Of a stretch of 64,000 nt of DNA, positions 20,808 to 32,392 are shown piece after piece. This DNA comes from Patiria pectinifera. Taxonomy: Eukaryota > Echinodermata > Asteroidea > Valvatida > Asterinidae. Below the pieces are notes generated by a model. The model worked only from the letters and a program-made list of their open reading frames with translations. It did not search any database and was not told where the DNA came from. Positions within the stretch are counted from its first letter, which is position 1, and each line of letters starts with the position of its first letter. A program made the position numbers and the translations under genes. The stretch spans positions 2,155,001-2,219,000 of the forward strand of contig CM057135.1 in NCBI GenBank assembly GCA_029964075.1. The letters are read 5' to 3'.

Positions 20808-21060
20808 AAACCTTGCACGTTATTGGTTGATTTTTATCCTCTCTCTGGCGTTATATTTGTCTAACGATATTTTGGCTGGCTGTAACCTCGAATTTGATGT
20901 TAATTAAAATTCATTTGTGAAGTCCCAAACCACCCACGAATGCGGGAACATGGTTTGTTAGCGCTTTCTATTTTTGATAAATAGAATGAGAAATATTAGA
21001 AAAAAATCGGAAAACCAGATCGCGTAACGAGCGAAAAAAAGGCCTCGTCCCACGGACTAT

Positions 21061-21840
21061 ATGACTTAGTACCAAGCTGGCACCGAGTCATCCCCGAACC
21101 CGTGCGGGCAAGCACAGGAAACCCGCTGTTTGCATCAATCCGCCATTGTTTTTGTCGCGTAGTAGTGGGAGCCAGAGCTCTTTCTTTTTCTTTCTGTTTT
21201 ACGGTATTTTCATGTTCAATGCTGCTATGCTGTTACTTGGGCAAACATATTTTCATGTTCACGCTGCTATCGTGTTGTTAATAACTTTTAATTCCTTGTT
21301 ATCAAGCACTGTTTGCTATGTGTAGCCAAGCCTAAATTACGAAAGTGGCTTTGCCGTCGTACGCCTAGGTTTAACGTTAGTACTAGGCCTACATTGTGTG
21401 AGGCCTAGTGTTAGGCGCAGTGAGCAAAAGCATTTTGTGATCAACAAGGTATATATGCCCTCTAAATCTTTTTTTACTTGTTTTACTGATGCTCTTGTGC
21501 GTAAACTGTCTTCGAATTTGATGGTTTATGCACATCGCAGTGTTTCAGCACAGGACTTAGCTAAACCAAACCATTCAAGTCACATGGCTCGCATGTATCC
21601 CATTCTGAGTAATTGGACTCGTTTATCACATGGCAGTGTGTCACTACATGGACAAAATGGTGACTCATTTAAATGCCACAAAATGAGTCAAAAGACCCAA
21701 ATATTATTCCAGCCCGAGTAACTTGACTCATTTCATGTGAGTCAAATGACTCACTTAAGTCCAAAAGTGTCTCACTACACGGACAAAATCATGACTCACC
21801 TAAATGAGTCTTGTGACTCAGCATTTATTTTCTGTGTACA
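21061..21840. repeat. GACTCA/TGAGTC-rich repeat, right part
   Basis: The DNA before 21590 is unremarkable. From there to 21830 at least eight GACTCA or TGAGTC words occur, including TTGACTCATTTCATGTGAGT. The phrase TGTGTCACTACATGGACAAA recurs as TGTCTCACTACACGGACAAA about 120 bases later, an internal duplication. Confidence 0.5.
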
Positions 21841-22054
21841 CAGTTTAGAAATAACCTCTCTGTGGTGACCGAAACTCCAAACTCTGTACATATTTAGCCT
21901 TCCACACAGTACATATTGTGAACAGTAATTTATGATAACACAATAATTAAAAGCTGAACTTTACAAAGAAAATATTGCCATGATATCCATCCTGTTTTGT
22001 GTTGACCCCGTATTCATGCGTGTGAGCATAGAGCAAGCAACGCGTACTAACTGT

Positions 22055-22185
22055 GGTGTGTACATGTATGTGTACGTGTACGTGTACGTGTAGGTGTAGG
22101 TGTAGGTGTAGGTGTAGGTGTAGGTGTAGGTGTAGGTGTAGGTGTAGGTGTACATGTACGTGTACATGTACATGTACATGTATTC
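22055..22185. repeat. (TGTAGG)n / (TGTACG)n microsatellite
   Basis: About ten units of GTGTAG flanked by GTGTAC and ACATGT variants. Long frames through it (Tyr-Thr or Cys-Arg repeats) are products of the repeat and not genes. Confidence 0.9.
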
Positions 22186-22349
22186 GTATTGCTTTTACGT
22201 GTTTAAATTTCGCGCGCGATGTATGTGTACATGGTTTTCCCATAGTCGCCACACGGAAACAAGGCAAGAGATCGTGATTTTTTTGGGGGGGGGGGGAGAA
22301 ACATTCGCCCTTTTAAAAAAAAATGCGTCATTTGCCTGCTGAATTGTAT

Positions 22350-23023
22350 TGTGACGTGTCGTGCCAGCTGTTCTGCGTCAGGCCGGTTTGGTGGGTAGCG
22401 TGCCGTCCCGATGGTGTCCTATCCCTGCAGTGGTAAGCCACAACACCAGGCTATCCCCGCTTTTCGGTTGACCGGATCAGCCAGTAGTAGTCAGGGCAGT
22501 GGAATGGGAGTGGGAACCGTGAATCGGAATGTGGAGGCGTAGGAAGTGGGTGGAGTCGGAAAGGAGCGGAATAGGCGGAGTCAGAATGTGGGTGGAGTCG
22601 GCGGAGTGGGAATGTGGGTGGAGCAATTTATCTTCCTTGGGACTTTGACCTGGACTTAGTCCTAAGTAGACCTTATACCCTAAGACAGACTAGTAATTGG
22701 TGAACAGAAACAGTAATCAAGTACGGTGGTCATGCCTTTAATCATCATCATTCGTCATGTCATTCCACTTAATCAAGAACCCTAGGAATTTTTCTCATCA
22801 TTGGAGAATCAAGCAATCAAGTGACTAAATCCTAGCCCTGCAACCCCTTTCATAGACTTCAAGCCCCATAGGATGTGTACAACTTCTCTTTGCCATACAA
22901 CAGTGCATAAACTCAATTGACCAATCAGAAACAAGGATTCCTTATAAGCAAAGTGTGGGTGATTCATAGTGTGCTAGTGTATTTAAAACATACAGTTGGT
23001 GACTTAATTCCTATCCCGTCACA
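22350..23023. mobile_element. Solo LTR with 4-bp target duplication
   Basis: The 674-bp unit starts TGTGACGTGTCG and ends TATCCCGTCACA, and is flanked by GTAT on both sides (22346-22349 and 23024-23027). It contains purine-rich GTGGGTGGAGTCGG repeats. No gag or pol sequence is attached, as expected after recombination between two LTRs. It differs from the LTRs of the three Gypsy elements in this window. Confidence 0.7.
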
Positions 23024-23027
23024 GTAT

Positions 23028-24444
23028 TCAATAAATTTACAAACTGGGTCTTACTCTGCATGTAACTGATTTTTTTATAAATTTACTAAAATGTAGAACT
23101 GTAAGAAAATGGGTTTTCAAAACATCAAATTTCAATTGTTTTTTCCAAATTCATTTCATTTTTCAGGAAAGTTATGGTTTGAAAGTTCGCTTATTACAAC
23201 TTTCCCTCGCAAAAAGCACTCAGAAGCATCTAAATATTAAAGAACTTTTATTGTTTTAAGGTCAGCCTTTCAAAAAAATGATTTATTCAAAGGTTTCAAA
23301 TGTGTACAATTGACACGGAATGTAATTTTTCGTCGTTTGTTTTCAGCGGCTGCGCGTGAGTTGCCATGTTGGTGCGTGACGTCACGCGCATTACTGGAGT
23401 AATGTTTGTGCAAAGCGCAATTATATTGAACAATCAACAATCACATTACAGGCAACCTCGTCCCCAGTGCTTACTTTATTTCCAACCGTGTTTCCACTAG
23501 TAAACCCTGGATAGTAAACTTTCTTCCTGTATCCTGATTCGATATCGCAATTGGCTAGTAATGGATTTTTATCGTGTACTTGGTGTTGTTATTCACAACG
23601 TGCAGTACGTGTTTTCACGATTATTCGTCCACGTCTTCTCAAAAACATTCCTTTCCTTTTCCAATTTGTTCATATTAATATGAAATGTGATACTGCATGT
23701 TGTCTCGATAAGATCGTAACAGTTTTATTAAATAAATCACGTTTTCGTAACTCACGCTGTGCTCGCGCTGCGACGAATTGACTCTGTTTTTACCCCAGAC
23801 ACCGCATACAAAAACGAACGATAATGTAACGCTAATGCAGGCACCAGCCTATTTCTCATTTGCATACATGTTCAAAAATCTTGCACATGCAAATGATCCA
23901 ATACCAGGGTGAGAGAGCAGGTAGTGATGGGCGCGTACTGCTCGACACCCTGGGGTCGAGGTTGCATCACAGGGACTTTTTTACGCACGGTCTATGGGAG
24001 CAGGACAGCCGTGAAGACATTTCATGTTTTTTTAGGGACTACACCCGAAGAGGGAAAATCTGAATCAGAAGAGGGATGACGAGCCCACTTCATTTTCTTC
24101 TTCCCTCTTACAGGCAAAAAAACCCCACAGCCCTGTCGATTGCAGCCGTTTGGCAGTCAACGGCGTCGCAAGACACCACGGGTTTGGTGTAAAAACCCGT
24201 GTAGTCTGCGCAGCCGGCTACATGAAATGGCATAGCCCTCAAAACCTTACGGTCGCAATGGAAACATACCCACAAGACCGGAGACCTCAGAGGGCCTACC
24301 AGCCTCGAGAATTGAATGCACGATGCTCGAGGCAACTCCTATTTTGAAGAAACAGAGCTATCCGAGTCCGACAAATCGGACCCGGGAGTTAAAACTGGGT
24401 TGGACCCCTCTGCCTCCGACACGTCCAAGAACGGGCGTGGAATT
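23028..24444. other. No supported feature
   Basis: Several short frames are present but none with a recognisable domain. From about 23900 the composition becomes more GC-rich (GACACCCTGGGGTCGAGGTT), possibly an unrecognised repeat next to the LTR at 24445. Confidence 0.4.
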
Positions 24445-24793
24445 TGTCTCATGATGCTTGCGATGTAGCGAATTAGGAGCTTATCGAGGCTCAAGAACAG
24501 ACATTGGACAACTCAAATCCAAACACAGGAAACTTAAACTCTGCTTCCAAATAATTTAATATGACTACAGAAAATAATGGTAAAGAACACCATGACGAAG
24601 CCAACGCCCTGAAGCCAACTGCAACGAACAATGAATACGGGCGTGCTTATATAGCCACACAAGATTAGGAGGATATGACAAGAATTTGTAGTATAAGAGG
24701 ACCACACCTGAAATTACGTAAGAGCGCCACGTCTGGTAATACATAAGAGCGCCACGTCTGGTACATGTTGTATTCAATAAGAGCGCCACAACA
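24445..24793 (-). repeat. 3' LTR of Gypsy 2
   Basis: 349 bp, roughly 94% identical by eye to 32393-32739. Minus-strand ends are TGTTGTGGCGCTC and ATGAGACA. It contains tandem GAGCGCCACGTCTGGTA units near its minus-strand start and a TATATA box. Confidence 0.85.
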
Positions 24794-25257
24794 TACGCCA
24801 CCCCTAACTGAATTGACTCCTGACAATTAATTACAAAATATAAACAAAATTCGAGCTATCAAAAACACATTATTATTTTTAAGTTACAATATCAGCTAAT
24901 TTAATCCATACTAGGTTGATCGTTGCGTGTCGTAAATGGGGTTTATAGTTGCCTCCATTAACCGCGTAGGACCTCCACACGTACTCCCATCTCGTCATTC
25001 ATCACATCACACACAGTCACTCATCAGGCTGATCAGGCCGCAGGTTCCTCACGTGGTCCGGCATCCTCCACGGTCCCATCCAGGGCGCCACTGGAAGCTG
25101 AAATATTACTTAAGCATTGTAAACTAAACTAGAAATGTGTTTGTGGACAAACACAAGCTGTTTCGGATATTTGAAATACTCTGTGCACGTGATGAACACT
25201 TGATGAAGTCATTTCGAATGTCATCTGCCAAGTGAAAAGTCAATCAGACATACATAT

Positions 25258-25558
25258 AGTGCCAAAGTATGATTTGAAGAAAAACGTGTACAAACCCTAT
25301 GGGGAAAAATGCATCTTTAATGTGAAGTAACCTTACACCTGATGATGTCACGATCACGAATTTCTTCTAGGACCATCTGTAGGTGGTAGTCTAAGTGTGT
25401 ACCAAGTCTAACGTCGATCGGATTTACGAAAGTGCCAAAGTAGAATGTTTTAAAACGTGTACAAACCCTATGGGGAAAAATGCATCTTTAATGCGACGTA
25501 ACCCAACACCTGATCTTAACGAAAACAAGAGCTGTTTCGGTGTGTCACCGAAACAGCT
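25258..25558. repeat. Direct repeats about 171 bp apart and a perfect hairpin
   Basis: ACGTGTACAAACCCTATGGG and about 35 further bases occur at about 25286 and 25457, each preceded by GTGCCAAAGTA. At 25530-25558 AGCTGTTTCGGTG, a TGT loop and the exact inverse form a 13-bp stem. The DNA sits between the chromodomain and the 3' LTR and is probably a separate insertion. Confidence 0.65.
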
Positions 25559-25841
25559 AATTAAATTCATAATTTATTTTTTCATAAAGCCGACTTTATT
25601 TGCTGCAGTTTTTAATTTTTTTAACAATTTAACACTTCTTTTTGTTCAACAGTAAAAAAACAATTAAAGTGACATCAGCAGAAAGTTTCATAAATTAATT
25701 TGATTATTTTAATAATCAAAATGGCATAAAAATGAAGAAGTCGATCACAAAATCAAGACAACAATATCAAGGCCACAACATATGCAATCAAAACAATTAC
25801 AATGCTGATTGATTATACAGGTTTTTTTTAATTATTTTATT

Positions 25842-26144
25842 TTACATTTTACCTGAAATCTTCACTGGAAGTGTTGTAGGGAACTCTAATGCCGCAGCAT
25901 TCAAATTTGTTTCGGGTTCCCAAGTATTCTTTGAGTGAGGAAAACCTTTCCATTTGATCAGGTTCACAAGTCGCTTATTTTTATACCTGCCTCTGATTAT
26001 GCGCTCAATTTCATATTCTTTGGGTCTCTCTGAAATCTGTGGTAATCCTGGAACGAAGGGAATTCCAGAAGATTCCGACTCATTGGATTGATGTACTGCC
26101 GTGAGAGGATGGAAAATGTTTTGTGGGCAGTCATCTTCTTGCAA
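25842..26144 (-). pseudogene. Chromodomain at the C-terminus of Gypsy 2 integrase
   Basis: EYEIERIIRGRYKNKRLVNL, IKWKGFPHSKNTWEPETNL carries the chromodomain signature: an aromatic/acidic first strand, WKGF, then NTWEPE-NL. In chromoviruses this domain binds modified histone tails. It follows the integrase after a frame break. Confidence 0.85.
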
Positions 26145-26204
26145 ATTGATGTGTTCTGCTCTGGATCAAATGGAACAGAATCATTACTTGGGCGAACATA
26201 TCTG

Positions 26205-27447
26205 TTATATGCAAATTTCATTCGGTTCACGTGCACGGGGGAAGACAATAATTTTTTTTTTTTCAAGATTTCTGATTTGAAAATTTACTGGAGATATCTG
26301 TTCTACTAAGAGATACGGTCCAGCCCAAAACTTCGTTAGTTTACGGGATAGTCCTTTTGGGAATGCAGGAATATAAATACAAACTGTGTCTCCAACTTGA
26401 TATGGTACCTTTTGTGCTTTTTCATCAAAACGCTCTTTCATTTTGGCTTGATTGAGCTCTGCATGACGCTTGGATACATCTCGGAAAAACTTCAAGATGG
26501 GAAACTAAGTGATGAATGTGCTCTCTAAGTGTTTTCTCTGGATAATTGGAATTTGTAAGGAGTGTCACATCTAAGGGTAGCCTTGCTTCTCTACCATATA
26601 AAAGGAAGAAGGGGCTGAATCCCACAGAATTTTCAGCAGGTGTAGTGCGATACGCGAACTGTACAGAGATTAAGTACTGATCCCAATCTTTATGACATGT
26701 ATTTACATAATGAGAAATGGTTTGAAGGATAACTGAGTTAAACCTTTCTTGAATTACATTACATTGAGGATGATAGGAACTGGTACAATTTGTGAGTTTG
26801 CATGATTCGACACACCTCTAATACCACCTTGCTAAGAAAGTTTGATCCTCTGTCACTTAGTAGAGTCTTTGGACACCCATGTTCACAAATAACATTGTCG
26901 TAGAGTGCTCTAGCTACTGTGGATGCATCTATGTTCTTCAATGGAACCAAAATAGGCCATCTCGTACAGTGATCAGTGAAACAAAGAACATAACGGTTAG
27001 CATTTGTTGTAACAGGTAATGGTCCTAGAATATCAACACTTACTTGTTCAAAAGGCCCAGGGACTTTCATTGTAATCAACGGTGCTAAAACCTTGTGTCT
27101 ATGCGGTTTTTCTCTGAGCACATGACATACAACTACGGACCCAATTATCTACATCTTTGTACATTCTTTTCCAATAGTAGCGTTGACGGATTTTGCTATA
27201 AGTTCTATGAAATCCAAAATGAGCGGCAAGGACATTGTCATGACAATTATCAAGTACTTGTGCCTACAAACAGTTGGGGTACATACAACTGATGTATATT
27301 CCGTTCTGGCACGTGTCGATTTGACGGAGTATGCCAAATATGATATAATAAACCATTTTTGGCAAAATATTGATCGGCTTGTAATATCAGATTTATGGTC
27401 TTTTTGTCATCGTCTGGTAATTCGTTTCTTTCAAAAAACTTTAGCAT
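26205..27447 (-). pseudogene. Integrase of Gypsy 2
   Basis: The zinc HHCC region is visible at 27120-27280 (AAHFGFHRTYSKIRQRYYW, DNWVRSCMSCAQRK). The core at 26759-27121 has EQVSVDILGPLP and LLSDRGSNFLSK, the two catalytic Asp. The Glu region and SVGFSPFFLLYGREARLPLD follow (26425-26640). 26205-26495 holds the GPY/F-like end (VPYQVGDTVCIYIPAFPKG, LTKFWAGPYLLVEQISPVNF). Frame breaks separate these parts. Integrase would insert the element DNA into chromosomes. Confidence 0.82.
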
Positions 27448-27687
27448 CGTACCAGAAAAGTCATCTACTGCTAATGCTTGTGTAGGGAGCTGAGATTTGA
27501 GATTTGAAATTATTACATGGATGATCCCTCATCATAATCAATCTTGCGTTAGTTCTCCGTTTGTTCTGTGTATAAAGAAACTTCACCTCTATGTAGACCG
27601 TTGCTCAGCCGTTGGTGGCATCTCCCGAGGTACAGTCTGAACTTTTACGGTGAGTCTGAAGGGCGCCACCGCAGGGCGAAGGCGGAT

Positions 27688-28788
27688 CATGCTAATCTCC
27701 CGCCTCCGTCATCGGTCGGTGCTCTTCGACCGCCACTTCACAGGTAACATTTTTGCAGTTTTCTTTTCTTTTGTATTACATATGTCATATGTCCTTAAAC
27801 CGGAAAAACCAGGAAATATTTGTGATATTGCAGATGGGGCGAACTGTTGCATTTTCCCTGCCATTGGGGAGTTTTCATTTTACGAAGTTTGGCCAAGATG
27901 GCGACCCAGTAGTCTTGCTATATAGACCTCTCGGTGATAAAAAGTGCCATAACTTTTCCTAGTTATTATTTTTGTCAGGAATCTAAAATTGACATGATAG
28001 TCTTGCATTTATTCTTTAATAGGCCTGTATTGTGGTGATATGTCAGACCGGAACATTGGAGTCTTTTAAAGCAAATTCCGAGGGTTTTATGATAATTCAT
28101 CGCTCGGTTTTGCTCGGTAAAAAGCGCCCTCTTCCGAGATTTTGTGTAATTCGTTTCTCGGTCGTTTTTACTAAATAGCGCCCCCATTATTAAGTGAAAA
28201 TCGCTAACCATGAGTGAAAGGACTTTATGCATGTAATTATGCCTGAAGAGATGAAGTGTGGCACTGAGACACCCTTATTTGTGATGAATATGGGACTCAA
28301 CTATGTTTGTGCCTTCCTTATTTTTGCCTTAGAGAATTTCTGAATTTGCATTGTGTGACCAAATCGTCCTTTGTGCTAATTTATGAGTACAAAAATATGG
28401 AATTTGTTCTGTCAGTTTTGTGTTTTTATCTGCCCCCTTCTGGTCTGCTATGAAAATGGTACTACTAACACATGTATTTTTTTGCTCGACATGCACTTTA
28501 TTGAACATTCCCTTGTATTGGAGAAATTATGTAGGTTTACATGGGTGACTTTGAAGAAATAACTGTTTCTTTTAGTTCAAACTATTTTCCAATTCGTCGC
28601 TGGGTTTTCGTCATAACCTGTCCATTGCTCCCTTTAATTAGATGTATTGTTTTCCGGTGCCAGCATTAGATCACCTTACAATGTACTTATGATCCCTTTA
28701 TTTTTATTCCTTTCTTGCTCATGTGCCGTTTCCATGCTAATCTCCCGCCTCCGTCATCGGTCGGTGCTATTCGACCGCCACTTCACAG
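27688..28788. repeat. Pair of 56-bp direct repeats flanking about 1 kb
   Basis: CATGCTAATCTCCCGCCTCC... ending CCGCCACTTCACAG occurs at 27688-27743 and 28733-28788 with one mismatch. It interrupts Gypsy 2 between RNase H and integrase. The enclosed DNA has no recognised genes. Confidence 0.75.
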
Positions 28789-28798
28789 AATAAAATAC

Positions 28799-30525
28799 TC
28801 AGTCAAGCCAAACCCAAGAGTGTCGTGGGCCAGTTATCCTTTGTGCATACAATCCCCATGCCATTTGGGAGCTGTGACCTCTGACCCCCCCACCACACTT
28901 GTTTGAAATTTTTAAGATTAATTCCAGTTGGAAATGGAGGAGCCTCTTTTTCAACACAGTCGTTACTCGGTATCCCCTTTCCATACTGATATTTCTTAAA
29001 TTCTTTACAACATTAACATTGAGACTGGATGACTTAACTTCATCAGAAGAACACAAAACATCATCATCAATATCATCAAAATCTGTTTCTACCCAACTGG
29101 TATCCATTGGTGTCGGAACAGTATTGTTAGAAACATGACACCGACTACATTCAGTACAAGATCTATCACAGTCAATTCTACTAAGTGTATCTACATGACA
29201 ATTTCGGCCTTTGACGTGTACAACTTGAAAGTTATGTGACTGTAATTTAAGTGCCCACCGTGCTAATCGAATGCGCAATGGTCAGTAACAATAGTAAATT
29301 TTACTCCCTGGAGATACTGTGCATATTTCTTTACACCTTCGACAACTGCAAGAGCCTCTAATTCAGTCGTAGTGTAGTTTGCGTTCTGCATTATGTAATG
29401 CTTTACCACCATAGGCAATGACCCTTTCTTTATCGTCTTGGACTTGGGCTAGAATAAAGCCAAGTTCTTTTCCAGACGCATTTGTTTGAAGGTAAAATTC
29501 TTTACCGTCAAATCTGGGAAACGCTTAAATAGGTGGTTCAACCAGGTGTTGTTTGAGAGTCTCAAATGCAGTTTGGCACCCAAATAAATGGCACATCTTT
29601 TCTAGTCAAATTAGTGAGAAGTTCTGCAATCCTACAGTAGTCCTTGATAAATTTACGGTAATAACATACAAATCCAAGATATGATCATACTTCTGAAACT
29701 TTCTTTGGTGTAGGATAATTTTTGACAACTTCTACCTTGTCAGGATCGGTTTCAATCCCTTCACTGCTCAGAACCATGCCCAAATACTTTATCTTTTGTT
29801 GGGCAAAAACACTTTTTTGGCTGTAATTTAAGACCAGAGTTACGAAAATGATCAAACACCTGCTTCAAATGATGTAAATGTTCTGCAAATGTATTTGAGA
29901 AGATTATTACATCAGCCAGATAACACAGCACAGATTTTCAATTTAGACCTCTCAACACTTCTTGCATAACCCTTTGGAATGTGGCAGAGTGTAAACCAAA
30001 TGGAAGTATCTGAAATTCATCCAGAGAATCTTGCGTAAGGAAGCAAGGCTTTGATTTGGATGATTCTACAAGTTCTATTTGGCAATATCCAGCTGCTAGG
30101 TCTAGAGTTGAAAAAATACTATGCTTTCATGATGCCTAGGCTATCAAGTGCATCAGATATGTTCGGTAATGGAAAATTATCCATAATACTGATCTTATTT
30201 AGCTACGAAAATCTACACAAAAGCGGTATGAACCTTGCTCTTTCTTTGGCACCATACAGACTGGGAAACTCCATGCGCTAGTAGATTCTCTAATAATGCC
30301 TTCGTTCAACAAAATCTTGACATGTTTTTGTATTTCCTGTTGGGTGATCTCCTGTGTTAATAGTATGTTTGACTCCTGAATATCGGCATCTAGGTCCTCC
30401 ATCAACTTGGAAAATGTCAGAATAATCTGATATTAGCTGAGTTATCGCAGCTGTTTCTGAATTGGACATGTGATCTGTATTCAACATGATTCTGGAGAGA
30501 ATTTCTTCTGTCTGTTTTCCATAAA
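28799..30525 (-). pseudogene. pol: Reverse transcriptase and RNase H of Gypsy 2
   Basis: EITQQEIQKHVKILLNEGII and FPVCMVPKKEQGSYRFCVDF (30199-30405) are RT blocks before motif A. Between 30200 and 29280 the RT and RNase H are in short shifted frames. 28799-29278 gives RLARWALKLQSHNFQVVHVK followed by GRNCHVDTLSRI, the end of RNase H and start of the connection domain. No continuous frame exists. Identification rests on order and these motifs. Confidence 0.72.
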
Positions 30526-31347
30526 TCACCCTTCGGAACAAGCTTCACTCAAACTTGGATTCTTACTGTCAGAAGAAGTTTTAACTACTGCAACGTATGC
30601 CTCATGTTCCTTAAGATCTATCGTTGTCATTGGTACTAACTCAGAGGGATCGATTAAATTGAACGTTCCCAGTTTGGTACGTGGATACAAAGTAATTGTA
30701 TCTTCAGAAACATTCATGACCAAAACATTTGCTTGACCCTTGACATTTGTAACATGACTTGCAGCGCGCGCCACCATTACACCTAGTGACGTAATATGTC
30801 TACCTCCAAGGCATAAACCAACAGTGTTTACACGAAGTTGATTTGAAACTTTTGCACAAACTACGGTTTGAGAGCGTGGTGGGATCGTTTGCTTCTTAAG
30901 AACACGCAACTTGTTTTTCTTAGTAAGTCGTAGTTTACGTGACGTATAATCTATGCTAGCACACTCTTCGCTTAGAAAGTGTGAACCAAAGATCATATGT
31001 GAGGTAAGACTACACACAACATGGAATTCGATTTGAAAACAGGTGTCACACATAGCCATTGGTAAGGTAATAAACCATGTAATGTCTAGGTCAGAATTAT
31101 TAGCCGTTTTAGCACTCATCAAACGAGGCTTTTGGATTAAATGGTGCATGGCAGGCAGATATTTTAAAAGCCAGTCATTATCGATAAGATTAATGGAAGC
31201 ACCGGCATCAATAAGGGCTTCAACTTGTACATGATAAATGTTTACATCAATTGTACTTGAAGAACCCAGATTCATCTCAACACAATCAGAATTACCTTTA
31301 CTTGTGAATTCACAAGGCCTTCTTTTTGTTTGTCTGAGGCTTCCCAA
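30526..31347 (-). pseudogene. Protease region of Gypsy 2
   Basis: A 273-codon open frame contains VQVEALIDAGASINLIDNDW, with DAG where retroviral-type aspartic proteases usually have DTG or DSG. It is followed by FHVVCSLTSHMIFGSHFLSE, typical of the end of the domain, then a linker (TIPPRSQTVVCAKVSNQL) leading to RT. This is the best-preserved frame of the element. Confidence 0.72.
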
Positions 31348-31396
31348 CCTGCCGGTGTTTGAACTTTTGAAGTTTTGACATTAACAGATGGGCTCC

Positions 31397-32093
31397 TTAG
31401 TTTAAAGGATTACCTAAGACATCGAAAGTAGCTCGGCAATACCGCCATTTGTGACCTGTGCGACCAAATCTGTGACAAGTGAATGGATAACGATTGGACT
31501 GCTGAGGATTAGCTGTACCAGGTGAAATTGGTTTCATTTGGACTTCGTTCCTTCTGCTGTTCCAACCTATCCAACCTATTCGCAATTGAATTGATGGTTA
31601 CTGTAAGGGATTGTAAAGTGGAATGGATGGCATTTACGGAAACACTAGGATTAGTATCATTTGCTTTCAATCTATCCGGCTCGTGAGCCGTTTGTTGCAC
31701 AAAAATAGCCAGTCTAGCATAATCCAGAGCATCATGGAATGATTTCGGTTGTTTGGAAAATACAAATGCTCGAATGGATGGTAATAATCCACGTACAAAT
31801 TTGGAAAGACACTCTGCACTTGATTTCTTAACTTGTTGACACATATGCATAATATCTGAAGCATAATTATCCAATGTTTCGGAAGGTAGTTGGTTTCGTT
31901 CAAGCAATTTTGTTTCAACTTGCCACACCCAAGAGTCACCTTGAAAATGTTTCTTTAAAATCTTTTGGATACTCTCTACTGATTTTTTGTCTTCATTCGG
32001 CACACTTTCTAGAAAAATACGGGCGTGGCCAAATATTTGAGACTGTAAAGCCAAGACTTTTTTGGCATCTGCAAAATCTGTTAATGAGGCCAA
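31397..32093 (-). pseudogene. gag: gag and zinc knuckle of Gypsy 2
   Basis: The main frame (31509-32093) reads MASLTDFADAKKVLALQSQI, DSWVWQVETKLLERNQLPSE, SSAECLSKFVRGLLPSIRAF and NSIANRLDRLEQQKE, a helical capsid-like protein. The knuckle in the next frame is CHRFGRTGHKWRYC, in which the second Cys of CCHC is replaced by Phe. The frame change and the lost ligand show decay. Gag forms the particle and binds RNA in active relatives. Confidence 0.75.
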
Positions 32094-32392
32094 AGTCCTA
32101 AATCTAGAAATAAAATCGTCTACGTCCTCTTATATTAATGAATATTTTAGTCCAGAAGAGGCTTAATCATATTTAGTGCCCGACATTGTTGGTTTTTCTT
32201 CTGGATCGACTTCTATAAACATTGAAGGATTGATACTTGAACACAGAAATCAAATGAAACTAATTTCGGCAATCCGCCACTTTATCATTTACTGTATATT
32301 GCTACATCTGTGTCCTGTCCGTCAGAGTCCGGAGTGAAGGACCGGGAAAGCTCGATGTAGGAACACGGAGTTGGTCCGGACCTTCCACCATT

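Larger units (their letters stand above)
16893..21060 (-). mobile_element. 4.17-kb element with about 65-bp imperfect terminal inverted repeats
   Basis: The left end reads TAGTCCGTGGGACGAG and the right end is its exact inverse (CTCGTCCCACGGACTA). Inside, similarity continues imperfectly to a shared GCGATCTGGTT...CCGA...TTTT block, giving ends of about 65 bp. A TA may be the target duplication. The interior carries minus-strand exon-like blocks (20440-20807, 19210-19296, 18190-18525) and a foldback insertion at 19434-20152. No known transposase was recognised, so its superfamily is open. A segment of host DNA flanked by chance inverted repeats is unlikely given the extended similarity. Confidence 0.6.

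Noticed and set aside
22055-22185. Long open frames of Tyr-Thr and Cys-Arg repeats
   Set aside because: They are translations of a TGTAGG microsatellite; open frames on both strands and no flanking domains.
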